From Mytilus trossulus (taxonomy: Eukaryota > Mollusca > Bivalvia > Mytilida > Mytilidae): a stretch of DNA of 64,000 bases. The position numbers were made by a program, and so were the translations under genes. The notes under the pieces were generated by a model. The model saw only the letters and a program-made list of their open reading frames with translations. It had not been told where the DNA came from and made no database searches. The stretch is taken from assembly GCF_036588685.1 (NCBI RefSeq), contig NC_086376.1:60163166-60227165 (forward strand), read 5' to 3'. Positions 33,855 through 45,800 of this stretch are shown here, one piece after another (positions within the stretch are counted from its first letter, which is position 1; each line of letters begins with the position of its first letter).

Positions 33855-36800
33855 GTAAGTACATTCATGGTCAAGAAAGAAAAAAAACATAAACATAACC
33901 GTACCAAATCAAATTTAGTAAAACTCGAAATTGCCATTGATCTATGTAGGCTAATAGAAATAAAGAAAAGACAGCATGATATGGCCAACCAAGCAACTCA
34001 AAATACGTTGTATGAATAATTTATGAAGAAGGCAACAGTATTTTAATGCTTTTCAAAAGTCACACGACAGGAGAATCACTATTTTCATTATTATCTAAAA
34101 TAACAGAAATTTGGACAAAGCAAAATCGCTTCGAAATACAACAGACATTCAATGGCTATCACTTTCAACGAAAATCATTGTTATAATCATTATTATAAAT
34201 TTGTATAGCTCGACACATAAGTGATTTGCATGATTTCATCAATTTTCAAAATCACTAGGCATAAGGTACGTTACAATACAGACTGTCTGGTCAGAAATCG
34301 GTACGGTATTAATCAAATTGTTTTATAACTTCTTTAGAACCTAGTTTATAAAGAATATTAACAAGAAAGCTAAACCCTTGATTTCGAACAGCTGCAAAAT
34401 ATTAATAATATTAGATTTTTTTTCTATTTGATAAATTCCCATAGTATTATGCATAACATTTGCAATTGGTATTTATTTATATGATTATCTGTATGCTGAC
34501 ATTTATATTCAATTGAAAGTAAATGCACTTCATGATACATACACGTTGAAGACTAATGATGGATAAATACAAACCATTATGTAATTATATTTGAATTACT
34601 TATTTGCAGATGTAAAAACATAATATATAGTAATGATTTACCAAAAACCAGTATTATTATCCCGTTTTACGACGAATGGCCGTCGATATTAATACGCACT
34701 GTATATAGTATTATCAACAGAACCCCAAGACATCTTCTACAGGAGATAATATTGGTTGATGACAACAGTCCGTTGGGTAGGTAAACATCCCCTCACATAC
34801 TATAATATATTTTATAAAAGACAAATATTGTCAAAAAGAAAAATAATTACTAACTGTACGGCAAATTAAAAAAAAAGTCTATAAAAACTGACGGAACGGA
34901 AAGTTTTTCTTGCTTTGAACAAGCATAATCCAAGGAAGATATGTGAAAAAAATATCAAGAAATAACATGAATTAACAAGGACAGTCAGTTGGATAGGTAA
35001 CCTATTTTCTCCTTTAAATGACGTGTAAACACAGTGGACATATCAATGTGGTACTCAACCATGTTGCTTCTTTTGTTCTGCTCCCAACTAAAGACACCAG
35101 TAACAGTATGGGCTTTAAAGATTGAAAAAATACAAACTTCACATGTCAAGTATATAATTAGGTAGTTCATAATATATTCTTAACCTGTTATAAGTAAAAA
35201 TGGTTCAAAGATCCTTGTGGTATCTTTCGCCTCTATTCGATAAACTGTAAGCTTCTGAAGCGCAGTTTAGACAAACCAAGGTCAGGAATGCCCCAAATTC
35301 CTGTCAGATTTAATACAAATGAATTTCTTAATGAAGAAGGATGAAAGATACCAAAGGGACAGTTGAACTCATAAATCGAAAATAAATAACGCCATGGCTA
35401 AAAGATAAAAAGACAAACAGACAAATAATATTACAAAATACACAACATAGAAAACTCAAGAGTCAGCAACACGAACCTAAAAAAAACTGGGGGTGATCTC
35501 AGGTGCTTCGGAAGGGTAAGCGGAGACTCAAACTAAAAGCCTGACGTTTTGTATAAACGCATGCTAATTGTTGCAATCGATATGCTGATTAATTGCTGAT
35601 ATTTCGTTATTGTTGTGTTGTTATGCTTTGTCTTAAGTTTTGACAGTTGTGATTTGTGAAATGGTTCACGTTTTCGTCGTCTTTAGTTTTTTGCTCAGTT
35701 TATTTAGATTTATAATTAAATGCGTTTTGAATGTCTTTTATGTACATTTTGCCTTTTATTAAGTGTTTCCCTTTTAGGTATTTCCAGCATTTATTATTTC
35801 AATATTAAAAACTAAAAAAATATGTTAGGAATTCCGTTGTATTTCCACTATTTCAAACTAAATGATTGACAATAAAAAAAAAGTAATTTTGATACACACA
35901 TTTAGTTTACAATCTATTCCCCAGTTTCATCAACATCAGTATTCGTTCCTTTGGGAGATTGGAAAGATTGACGAATGACGACCCTAAGTGAACTTTTAAT
36001 AAGCACACATAGGATTGAAAGATTTAAACAGGAAGCTATCGTTTCTATACTGCCACTCGAGGGTAATGTTGATACAATAGGAATTACGATTTCGAACAAG
36101 TGAATGATATTTTAATTTTCGTAAAATGCTTCATGTTAGAGCGGATTATCAAAAATATTTTGTTTTAACAAATTTTATTGCATTCTTCTTGTGCAAAAAT
36201 AAATTAAATACAGTTTGATTGCTGAAGTTATTAAATTATGAAATCTTGGAGAAAAATACGTTTCAGTTAGGATTGATCATCTATTTTGATAATGTTAATT
36301 ATATTTGCTAGGTGATGTGTTTATGTCAAAATGTGTTCTATTGATTTCACTTCATTTGATATGGGACTTTCCGTTTTGAATTTTCTTCAGGGTTCAGTAT
36401 TTTTGTCATTTTACATTTTAATGGGTATGGGAAACGCATCTGATAAAGAAATTTTCTTTTTGGGGATTGGTAAGTTTTAAACGTCTCTAAAGTTTTAGGA
36501 ACGTTGTAGTATACGAATATGTTTAAATAATTACCTTGATTGAGTGTTACTATACTACTGTTGCCTTTATTTATTACTCAATGTACCATTTTAAAAGAAT
36601 AATGGGATAAACTTTATGGCACTGATTAATTCGCATCCTTTTATTTCTGAATGACTCACTTCAACTAAATATTCAACTTCTTAAAACTAAACATTGAAAC
36701 AACAAAATATGTTGCATATCAAAGACCATCATATTTCATAGGGATCTTTAACAATTAAACACATTTTTTTTTCTCGGTTGGTGATGACTTTACTTTACGA

Positions 36801-39800
36801 AAAAGTGGGTCCACTAAAAGGTAGTACAACATATGACATTGGTCGCTATTATTCTTAAAAATAGTATAAGGAGTTATATATTCAATTGGGATAATTATGT
36901 TTAATAACACATTCTTCAAGATGCTTATATGTCATTTGAGGCTGGTCCTCTCTTTTGAAACATACTGGTTTCTCAGGGTCAAACAGATAAAGAACAGGGA
37001 ACCAGTCTGATACGTCAAAGTATCGGATACTTTGGGTACATTTTCAACTCTCTAATGGTAACATCTTTTCTTATCATAAATTTACCATATAAATAAGACG
37101 CAGCTATTTTCTTTTCTGATGTTTAAATATCGTAAACCCAGTTCGAATATAAATACCAAGGTAAATGTTAAAAATAATTTAGTTAAATAGTCATTTAAAG
37201 GCTAAAATTTGTATATACATTTGGGAAGATTACATTAGCTGTATGTGGCAAAAATTTTAGGAACTTTAGTCCTCAATGCTCAACTTCGAACTTTATTTGG
37301 CCTTTTTATTTATTTTTTTGGATTCGAGCGTCACTGATGAGTCTTTTGTAGACGAAATGCGCTTCTGGCGTAAGCGTTCATATAAATTTAATTCTAGTAC
37401 CTATGATAAAATTTATTGGTCTTAAAGCTGTTTATATGTTTTGAAAAAAAAATAATATTTGATCTCTTTAACTTTATTTATTTGAGCGTCATTGGTGAGT
37501 CTTTTTGTAGATAACATGCGTGTAGAACGAACAAAATTATAACCCTTGGATATTTGATGATTTTGTATTTCTACAAAGAAACAGTTTTTGATCTCTTAAA
37601 CTTTATTTATTTGAGCGTCATTGGTGAGTCTTTTGTAGATGACATGCGTGTAGGACGAACACAATTGTAACCCTGGTATATTTGATGATTTTGTATTTCT
37701 ACAAAGGATTGCCCTTTCATGAGTTAAGATTTTTTTATACTATCCCTGGGGGTATCACAAACTCAATATTCAGCACTTCTGTGTTGACCTGAAATATCAT
37801 TGATATAGTTGTGTTAATAAATAACTGTTTACAAAACCTTGAACGGCTCAAAATATGAAGGAGTTCCCTTCCCGGAACATATTACCTTAGCAGTATTTGG
37901 CAAATATAAAAAAGAAGATGTGGTACGATTGCCAAAGAGACAACTTTCCACAAAAGACCAAAATGACACAAACATTAACAACTATAGGTCACCGTACGGC
38001 CTTCAACAATGAGCATTGCCCATACCGCATAGTCAGCTATAAAAGGCCCCGATAAGACAATGTAAAACAATTCAAACGAGAAAAATAACGGCCTTATTTA
38101 TGTAAAAAAAAAGAACGAAAAACAAATATGTAACACATAAACAAACGACAACCACTGAATTACAGGCTCCTGATTTTGGACAGGCACATACATAAATAAT
38201 GTGGCGGGGTTAAACATTTTAGCGGGATCCCAACCCTCCCTCTAACCTGGGACAGTGGTATAACAGTACAACATAAGAACGAACTATTAAAATCAGTTGA
38301 AAAAGGCTTTACTTATCAGATAGACAAAAAGTACACATGAACTAAAAATCTTCAAGGTGTACATGTTCTTCTAACTCGTTTAATTCTGGCGTCAATTGTG
38401 ATACTTTGTAGACAAAACGCGTATCTGATTGGATATATTTAAGCGCGACTGTCATACAAGTAAGAGGTTTAACTAGCTATAAAGTCAAGTGCAATCCACC
38501 TTTTTCTGCATGACGAAGTGCATGTACCACGTCAAGAATATTACTGTTGTTTTCAATTAGTTTGATGTGTTTGAGCGTTTGATTTTGCTATTTGGTAAAT
38601 GACTTTCAGTTTTGAATTTTCTAACGAGTTCGGCATTTTTGCTATTTTACTTTTTTTAAGTACTTGCGTTCAAAAATGATGAGACAAACAAACACCTGTT
38701 CAATACATTTTTTAACACCTTATGGTTTGTTCATATCAGTAGTTGTATGATCTGATATCATCCAACTTTTGTGGGCTGATCTTACTATACAAATCAGCAG
38801 TGTAAAGTCGTTATATGATGTATCACCAGCATTTTTCATTGCTATTAAGGAGTAGATAAACGGAATTAAAAAAATAAACCAAGTTCAAATAATTCAATAT
38901 TCAATATACATGAAAATGAAACACATGTTAACATCAGCTTACACATAATTTATATTTAACGGCATATTTTCAGTTGAACTAAAATCTCTGCTAGACAACT
39001 ATATCAATAAAAAGTTTCCAAAGGGTTTAGTAAAACTGATACGAAATCCTACACGTGAGGGATTAATAAAGGCGAGGATTAAAGGATGGAAACAATCAAC
39101 GGGGGAGGTAGTTGTCTTCTTTGACAGCCATATGGAGGTTAATATAAACTGGTAAGTGTAATAGTTGTCACATAAGTCTCTTACAATAATAATTGATTTA
39201 TAAGGGATTAATAAAGGCAAGAATAAAAGGATGGATACAATCGGCGGGGGATGTAGTTGTCTTCTTTGACAGACAGGTGGAGGTTAGTATTGACTTGTAA
39301 GTATCACATTAGTCACCCACAATGGATTACGTGAGTAGAATTAAGAGGGTTTTTTAACCAACTCATTTTGATATGCAATAATTTTTGTGATGTTTAGACA
39401 CTGTCATATTAGCCAACTAATGTCCTTGAAAATGATGAAGTAACAGTATTTACCTATGTTCAAGTGTCCTCGAACATGATGAATTAACAGTATGTACCGA
39501 TGTTCAAGTGTCCTCGAACATGATTAAGTACCAGTATGTAACGATGTTCAAGTGTCCTCGAACATGATGAAGTAACAGTATTTACCGATGTTCAAGTGTC
39601 CTCGAATATGATGAAGTGACAGTATTCACCGATGTTCAAGTGTCCTCGAAAATGATGAAGTAACAGTATTTGCCGATGTTCAAGTGTCCTTGAACATGAT
39701 GAAGTAACAGTATTTATCGATGTTCAAGTGTCCTCGATCATGATGAAGTAACAGTATTTACCCATGTTCAAATCTCATAAATCGATAATATACACCAAGG

Positions 39801-42800
39801 TAACAAACAAAAACTGAAGAAATCGTATGCACTTCAAAGGATCTAGACATGTGTGTCAAAGGATATTAATTTCCTGATACGTATGCATCACTAGCCATGA
39901 GAATCCTAATCAATTTAAAATAAAACTCAACCAATGAAATTTATCAGTTGATGATATATACAGCTATGAATAAAACAAGAACTGATATTTATTAGTATTC
40001 ACAGTGAGTTCAAAAATAAAGTAAAATTATTATGAAGGGTTTATTTAGGTACAGAATATATTTTTAAGTTGATTATTCGTACTAAATATGATTAATAATA
40101 AATAATAGGAACAATATGAACACCAATATATGTTAACCAATATATAGAATGATCTATAACATTGAAACGGAATCAAAGATTTGGTAGGTACTAACACATT
40201 TAATGGATTAAAACGAGTTGTCAAATCATATATTATTTATTTTTATTGAAGTTTAAGATCATGACGACAAAATGTCGTATGACTTTTGAACAAAATCTAA
40301 GAAGAAAGATACTCAAACCTTCGTCATTAACATAGGATAAAGGGATACTAAGACCCTGACACGCCACTTATTGAAATTTTGTAAAACGACAGTCGCATTA
40401 TTGATTTTTGAGAAACTTTCATTTGTATAAAAACTGTCTTTTTTATATACTCGAGCGTCACTGTAGACGAAAATCACGTCTTGTGCAAATAAAATTTCAA
40501 TCCTGGTATCTATGATGAGTTTATTTTGATTGAGTTGAATTTCTTTTAGGTTACAACCGTTACTGACTGCTGTAAAGAAAGATAGAAAAACAATAGCTAT
40601 GGGTATGCTGGATTATATAAACAGTAGAACACTGGAGTATGCACATTATCCGGGTTACTTTACCAGATATGGGTTTGATTGGCGATTGGTATTCTTTGAA
40701 ACGTTTTTCAGACCAGACCAAATTGGTTCAAACATAGAAGACCCTAGACCGTATGTTCTAATAGTAATTTTATCATTATTTGTAATAATACTTTGTTAAA
40801 ATCCTCCGAGTTAACATAAATGCTACAATATGTTTATGATAATGTTAAGCATATATAAGCATATAAAATAAAGAATAATAGAATGGAAATTGGGAATGTG
40901 TCAAAGAGACAACAACCCGACTAAAGAGTAGAACAACAATTGAAGGCCATCAATGGGTCTTCAACACAACGAGAAAATACTGCACCTTTACTATGGGATC
41001 GCACAAAGTCGTGTTTATTTAATCAGACTGTTTAAGTTTTCTTTTCACTAAATCAATTGGATTTCGGATGTGTACTGACAGACATTTAAGCCTCAGATAT
41101 GTGATTTTGGTATGATTCTTCATTGGTTTTGAACTTCCTGTCAGTAACTGCGAGTAGTACTCTCAGATATGTACTTTGTGTCTTTTTGTTGTTATGGATG
41201 TATAAATACCCAGCCTCGTCCGGTCTGTGGTTTTGTTAGATGTGTTTCTGCTTTTTATCGACCCGATGAGTGAACTCTTTTCATCTGATTTTGCCACTGG
41301 GTCAATGCCACTGCTGGTGGACGTTTAGTCCCCGAGGGTATCACCCGCCCAGTAGTCAACACTTCGGTGTTGACATGAATATCAATAATGCGGTCATTTT
41401 TTTTAATTTCCAGTTTACAAAACATTGAATTTTTCGAAAAACTAAAGATTTTCTTATCCCAGGCATAGATAACCTTAGCCGTATTTGGCATAAATTTTTG
41501 GAATTTTGGATCCTCAATGTTCTTCAACTTTTTACTCGTTTGACTTTATAAATATTTTGATATGAGCGTCATTGATGAGTCTTATGTAGACGAAACAAGC
41601 GTCAGGCGTACTAAATTATAATCCTGGTACCTTTGGTAACTATTATAGCTTGTTCTTATGATGTCCCTTACCACAATTGTCTCAGGTGAGGAGCCTATAG
41701 TTACAGTGGTTGTCATTTGGTCTTGTATATCATATTTAATTTTCGTAAATTGCTTTGTTATAAAGAAGACCGATAATTTTCTAATTGTATTGTTTCATAT
41801 TTTTCATGTTTGGACCTTGTATAGAAGAGTATATAAGGAACCAGTTTGTACATTTCATTGCTTACATTCACTTTAATTTAACTTTAGTGGATGGTTTTCT
41901 TATTGGCAATCATACCACCTCTTCTTATTTGCATATAGAAGTAGTCATGTTGACATTTGTAAATGACATAAAAGGATAAATCGATTTAAAGAAAACAAAT
42001 CCGGGTTAGTAACTAAAACTGAGGTAAACACGTTAACTATTAGAGGAAAACAACGAAATAATTTTCTGGACTTGTCACAGGAGATTTTAACAAAATAAAT
42101 GGTGTATTGAACCTGGTGTTGCGGCTAGCCAAACCTCGTGCTTTTACGACTATGTTAAATGTAACACTAAAATGATAACACTATATGACAGGACTACAGT
42201 ACAAATAAATACAAAGAACATTACGGACAGATATATACACAAATAAACATTACAATAGAATGTTTTGACATGCTTATAGTTATCAAAGGAACCTGGCATA
42301 TCATTTAATACACGCTACGTGCGTTTCTAAAATCTAAACTAAAACATCAAACTGTTGAATAACAAGAACAAAATCAGGCAGTTGTTGGTAATACTTTAGT
42401 TATCTTGATTAATAAAAGACACTTCAACATAATATCATCTCTATAATAAAAATAAAATTGAAAAGGAAATAGAGAATGTGTCAGGACGACAACAAACCGA
42501 AAAAAGAGCAGAAAACGGCCGAAGGCCACCATTGGGTCTTCAATGTAGCGAGAAACTCCCGCACCCTTAAAGCATTGTGTTATTTAAGGGTTATATATTA
42601 TTTAGTGGTGTTGTCATGGTTGGTCCGGCTTATGCAGTTGATAGTAAATATTTTGGTGAAATTGGTGCATATGATGAAGGAATGAAGATATGGGGAGGTG
42701 AAAACCTAGAATTTCCATGGCGGGTAATAATTATATATTAGAAATAGTGTTATGTTTTCATATAGTTTGACAGATTTCTAAAATAATCAAACGGGGTATG

Positions 42801-45800
42801 TTATAAATCACATCATTCGCTTATAAATCGTATCATTTTTTTTAACATATCACAACATACATATGAACACATTCTATTATTTTTGATTTATACTCCACAT
42901 CAAATTGAAAAAACGATATATGTTTTGGAGTATTGGACTGCATGTTGGTATACTCGAGGATGCACATTTAAGTATTCTGATGAAAGTATGTTAATAGTTA
43001 CCAAAGGCACGAGGATGATAATTGAATACGCCAGACGCGCATTTCGTCTACATAAGACTCATCAGTGAAGTTCAGATAAAAATAGTTATAAAGCCAAACA
43101 AGTACAAAGTTGAAGAGCATTAATCCTCGCTTTATATGATTTGTTTCTCTCAGGTTTTATTAAATAATTCCAGTACTGATTATACAGGTGTGGATGTGTG
43201 GAGGTCATTTATTACATTTTCCATGTTCACGTCTCGGACACATCGCTCGGTTTCAGCCATATTCGTTTCCTGGCGGAAGAAGACATATTGAGGCATATAA
43301 TTATAAAAGAGCTATGGATGTTTGGATGGAACCAAGCCATAAAAAAATTGTTTACGACCACTATCCTGAAATGGAGGTATGTTTCAAAGAGTTAATATGT
43401 ATATGATGTAGATTATTCGCCAAGCGACATATTCATATGACATAACAGAGGAGGCAATGACAAATCTTCAGTTGAAAAAAAGACAGAAAATACCATTGTC
43501 CAAAGAAAACAAGAAGAAAAAAAACCCACCTGTATAGCGAGTAATGGATGAATTTTTATATAAGGTTATCTTTCTTTAAGCAGAATTGAAGTGATTCATG
43601 AGGTTCTGTGGTCCCTGTTTAACCAAGGAAAGGGGTACACATTCTCAATAAACCTGACTTGTTTTTTTCGTTTGATTGGTTTTACACTAGTCATTTTTTT
43701 TTTGGGGGGGGGGGGGGCTTTATTTGCTTGCTGTTGCAGCTGTTCGGTTGTGAGCCAAGTCTCTGTATTGAAGACCGTACTTTGACCTATAATGGTTTCA
43801 CAAATTATGACTTGGATCAAGAGAGTTGTTTCATTGCACTCATACCACATCTTCTTATGTTCATTTACATTTGCATGGTGAGTGTTGAGCTTTATCTGCG
43901 TGCGTCAGTGATAAGACTAATTTTACCTTAGGGTTAACTCCCTTTAAGCAGAATAAATCGTTCGTGTTCTGTTTGTTGAAAAGCACGTAAAAATAAAATT
44001 GTGCAATTTGCAATGGTGTCCTAAACATCAAAATTTAACATAAACCCTATATGGGAAATGATAGCCAAATATTTTGTCAGAAACACTGTCAGACATCCAA
44101 AGATAATATCCACAGTGATCTGTGTCTACACTTGTAAAGTTCTTAAAATGAAATCAAAACGCAGAATTAACACGAAAATTCATTATTAAGGACAATTAAT
44201 ATTAACGAGTTGATTACCTTTTCAATTATCTTAAAATTCATTTGTTGATCTATATGGTTTATCTATTTTCGCTAAAATTTTCTTCAAATCTATAATAATT
44301 TTGAAGAAAATAGCATAAAAAAAACGTTTACAGTTTATCTATTTAATAAATGACAATTTGTCGCATCTGGGGCTAAACGAATATTATAGTCTCCTAATAC
44401 CATTTTGCCTATTCGTTTCTATTCTTTTATTAATATCCAGGTATAATAGCTAGTATTATTTTATAGCCAATAGTTTATTCTGTGAAAAAGATATTTGATG
44501 TAGTTATCAAAGAGACATTTTGTTTTATGATGAAAAAAGGAGTGATTTATACTGTACAGTGTACAAAATGATTACTTAAATATAGGAAAATATGGTAATA
44601 TGGTATGAGTGACAATGAGACAATCCTCCATCCAAATAACAATTTATAAAAGTAAACCATTAAAGGTCAATGTACGGCCTTCAACACGGAGCCTGGCTCA
44701 CACCGAACAACAACCTATAAAGGGCCCTAATATTACTAGTGTAAAACCATTCAAACGGGAAAACCAACAGTTTCATCTATATAAAAAACGAGAAACGAAA
44801 AACATGTTTAAATTACATAAACAAACGACAACTTCTGTAGATCAGATTCCTGACTTAGGACAGGTGCAAACATTTGCAGCGGGATTAAACGTTTTAATGG
44901 TACCAAACCTTCTCCCTTTTTCTGAAACAATAGTATAACATCACAACACAGAATACATATATACATTTTGTTTAAATAAAAACCAAGTTATAATGTCCCT
45001 TTTTGTGGGTGTCCACATATTCCTATTAAATGTACAATGCTAGAATTATGCATTCATTTCTAACGAGGGATTGTTAACAATATCACAATTGCTTGTGTTT
45101 ATGATCTATTAACTGTTAATTGTTGAAGGTCCAGTGGTAATCGCATGATTAAAGATAATACTAGTATTCATGCATGATTGAAGACCAAAACAAAAATGGT
45201 GGTATAATTGCCAATTATAAAACTTTCCTCAAGAGACCAAATGACACAGAAACTAACAAATATATGTCACCGTACCGCCTGAAACAATGAATGGAAGCAT
45301 TCCACATATTCAGCTCTTATTGTTGTTATTATATATTTATGATCTTTCAGAACATGGATGTAGGAGACTTGACAGAAAGATTAGCAATAAAGGAAAAATT
45401 ACAATGTAAAAACTTCACATGGTTTTTAACAAATATCTGGCCAGAGCTCACAATATTTGACAGAGATGCTTTAGCTTGGGGTTCTGTGAGTATTATTGAA
45501 AAGGGTACATAAATTAGATATATATATGCTAACATTTTGTTTAGCTTCTGAATAACTGACTGTTCAATCGTTAAATATATGTTTTAAGAGAATAATAGAA
45601 GATTCAAACTTAAACAGTAGGGGGCTATCATTTGATTTTTATAGGGGACGCACTTTGCCAAAAAAAAAAAGGCAGGATAACAATTAATGTAAAAATAAAG
45701 TCAGGACGACAATTAATGTAAAAATAAAGTCAGGATAAACTAATGAAAAAAGGCTTGACGGAAAAGAGTGCAAAGGACACAGAACAGAGATAACTAATAA

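Noticed and set aside
33561..33896. 111-aa minus-strand frame
   Set aside because: Antisense to GALNT exon 1, where the plus strand clearly encodes the conserved stem.
39421..39772. Possible CRISPR-like array
   Set aside because: Units are contiguous 44-bp copies without unique spacers and lie in a eukaryotic intron; it is a minisatellite.
41255..41527. 90-aa minus-strand frame
   Set aside because: Falls in the composite repeat also present at 46755-47935; the copies there carry stops.
43596..43931. Proline/glycine-rich frames on both strands
   Set aside because: Created by the poly-T/poly-G tract at about 43687-43718.
44609..44938. 109-aa plus-strand frame
   Set aside because: Sits on a family C relative; the match at 63030-63120 does not keep it open.
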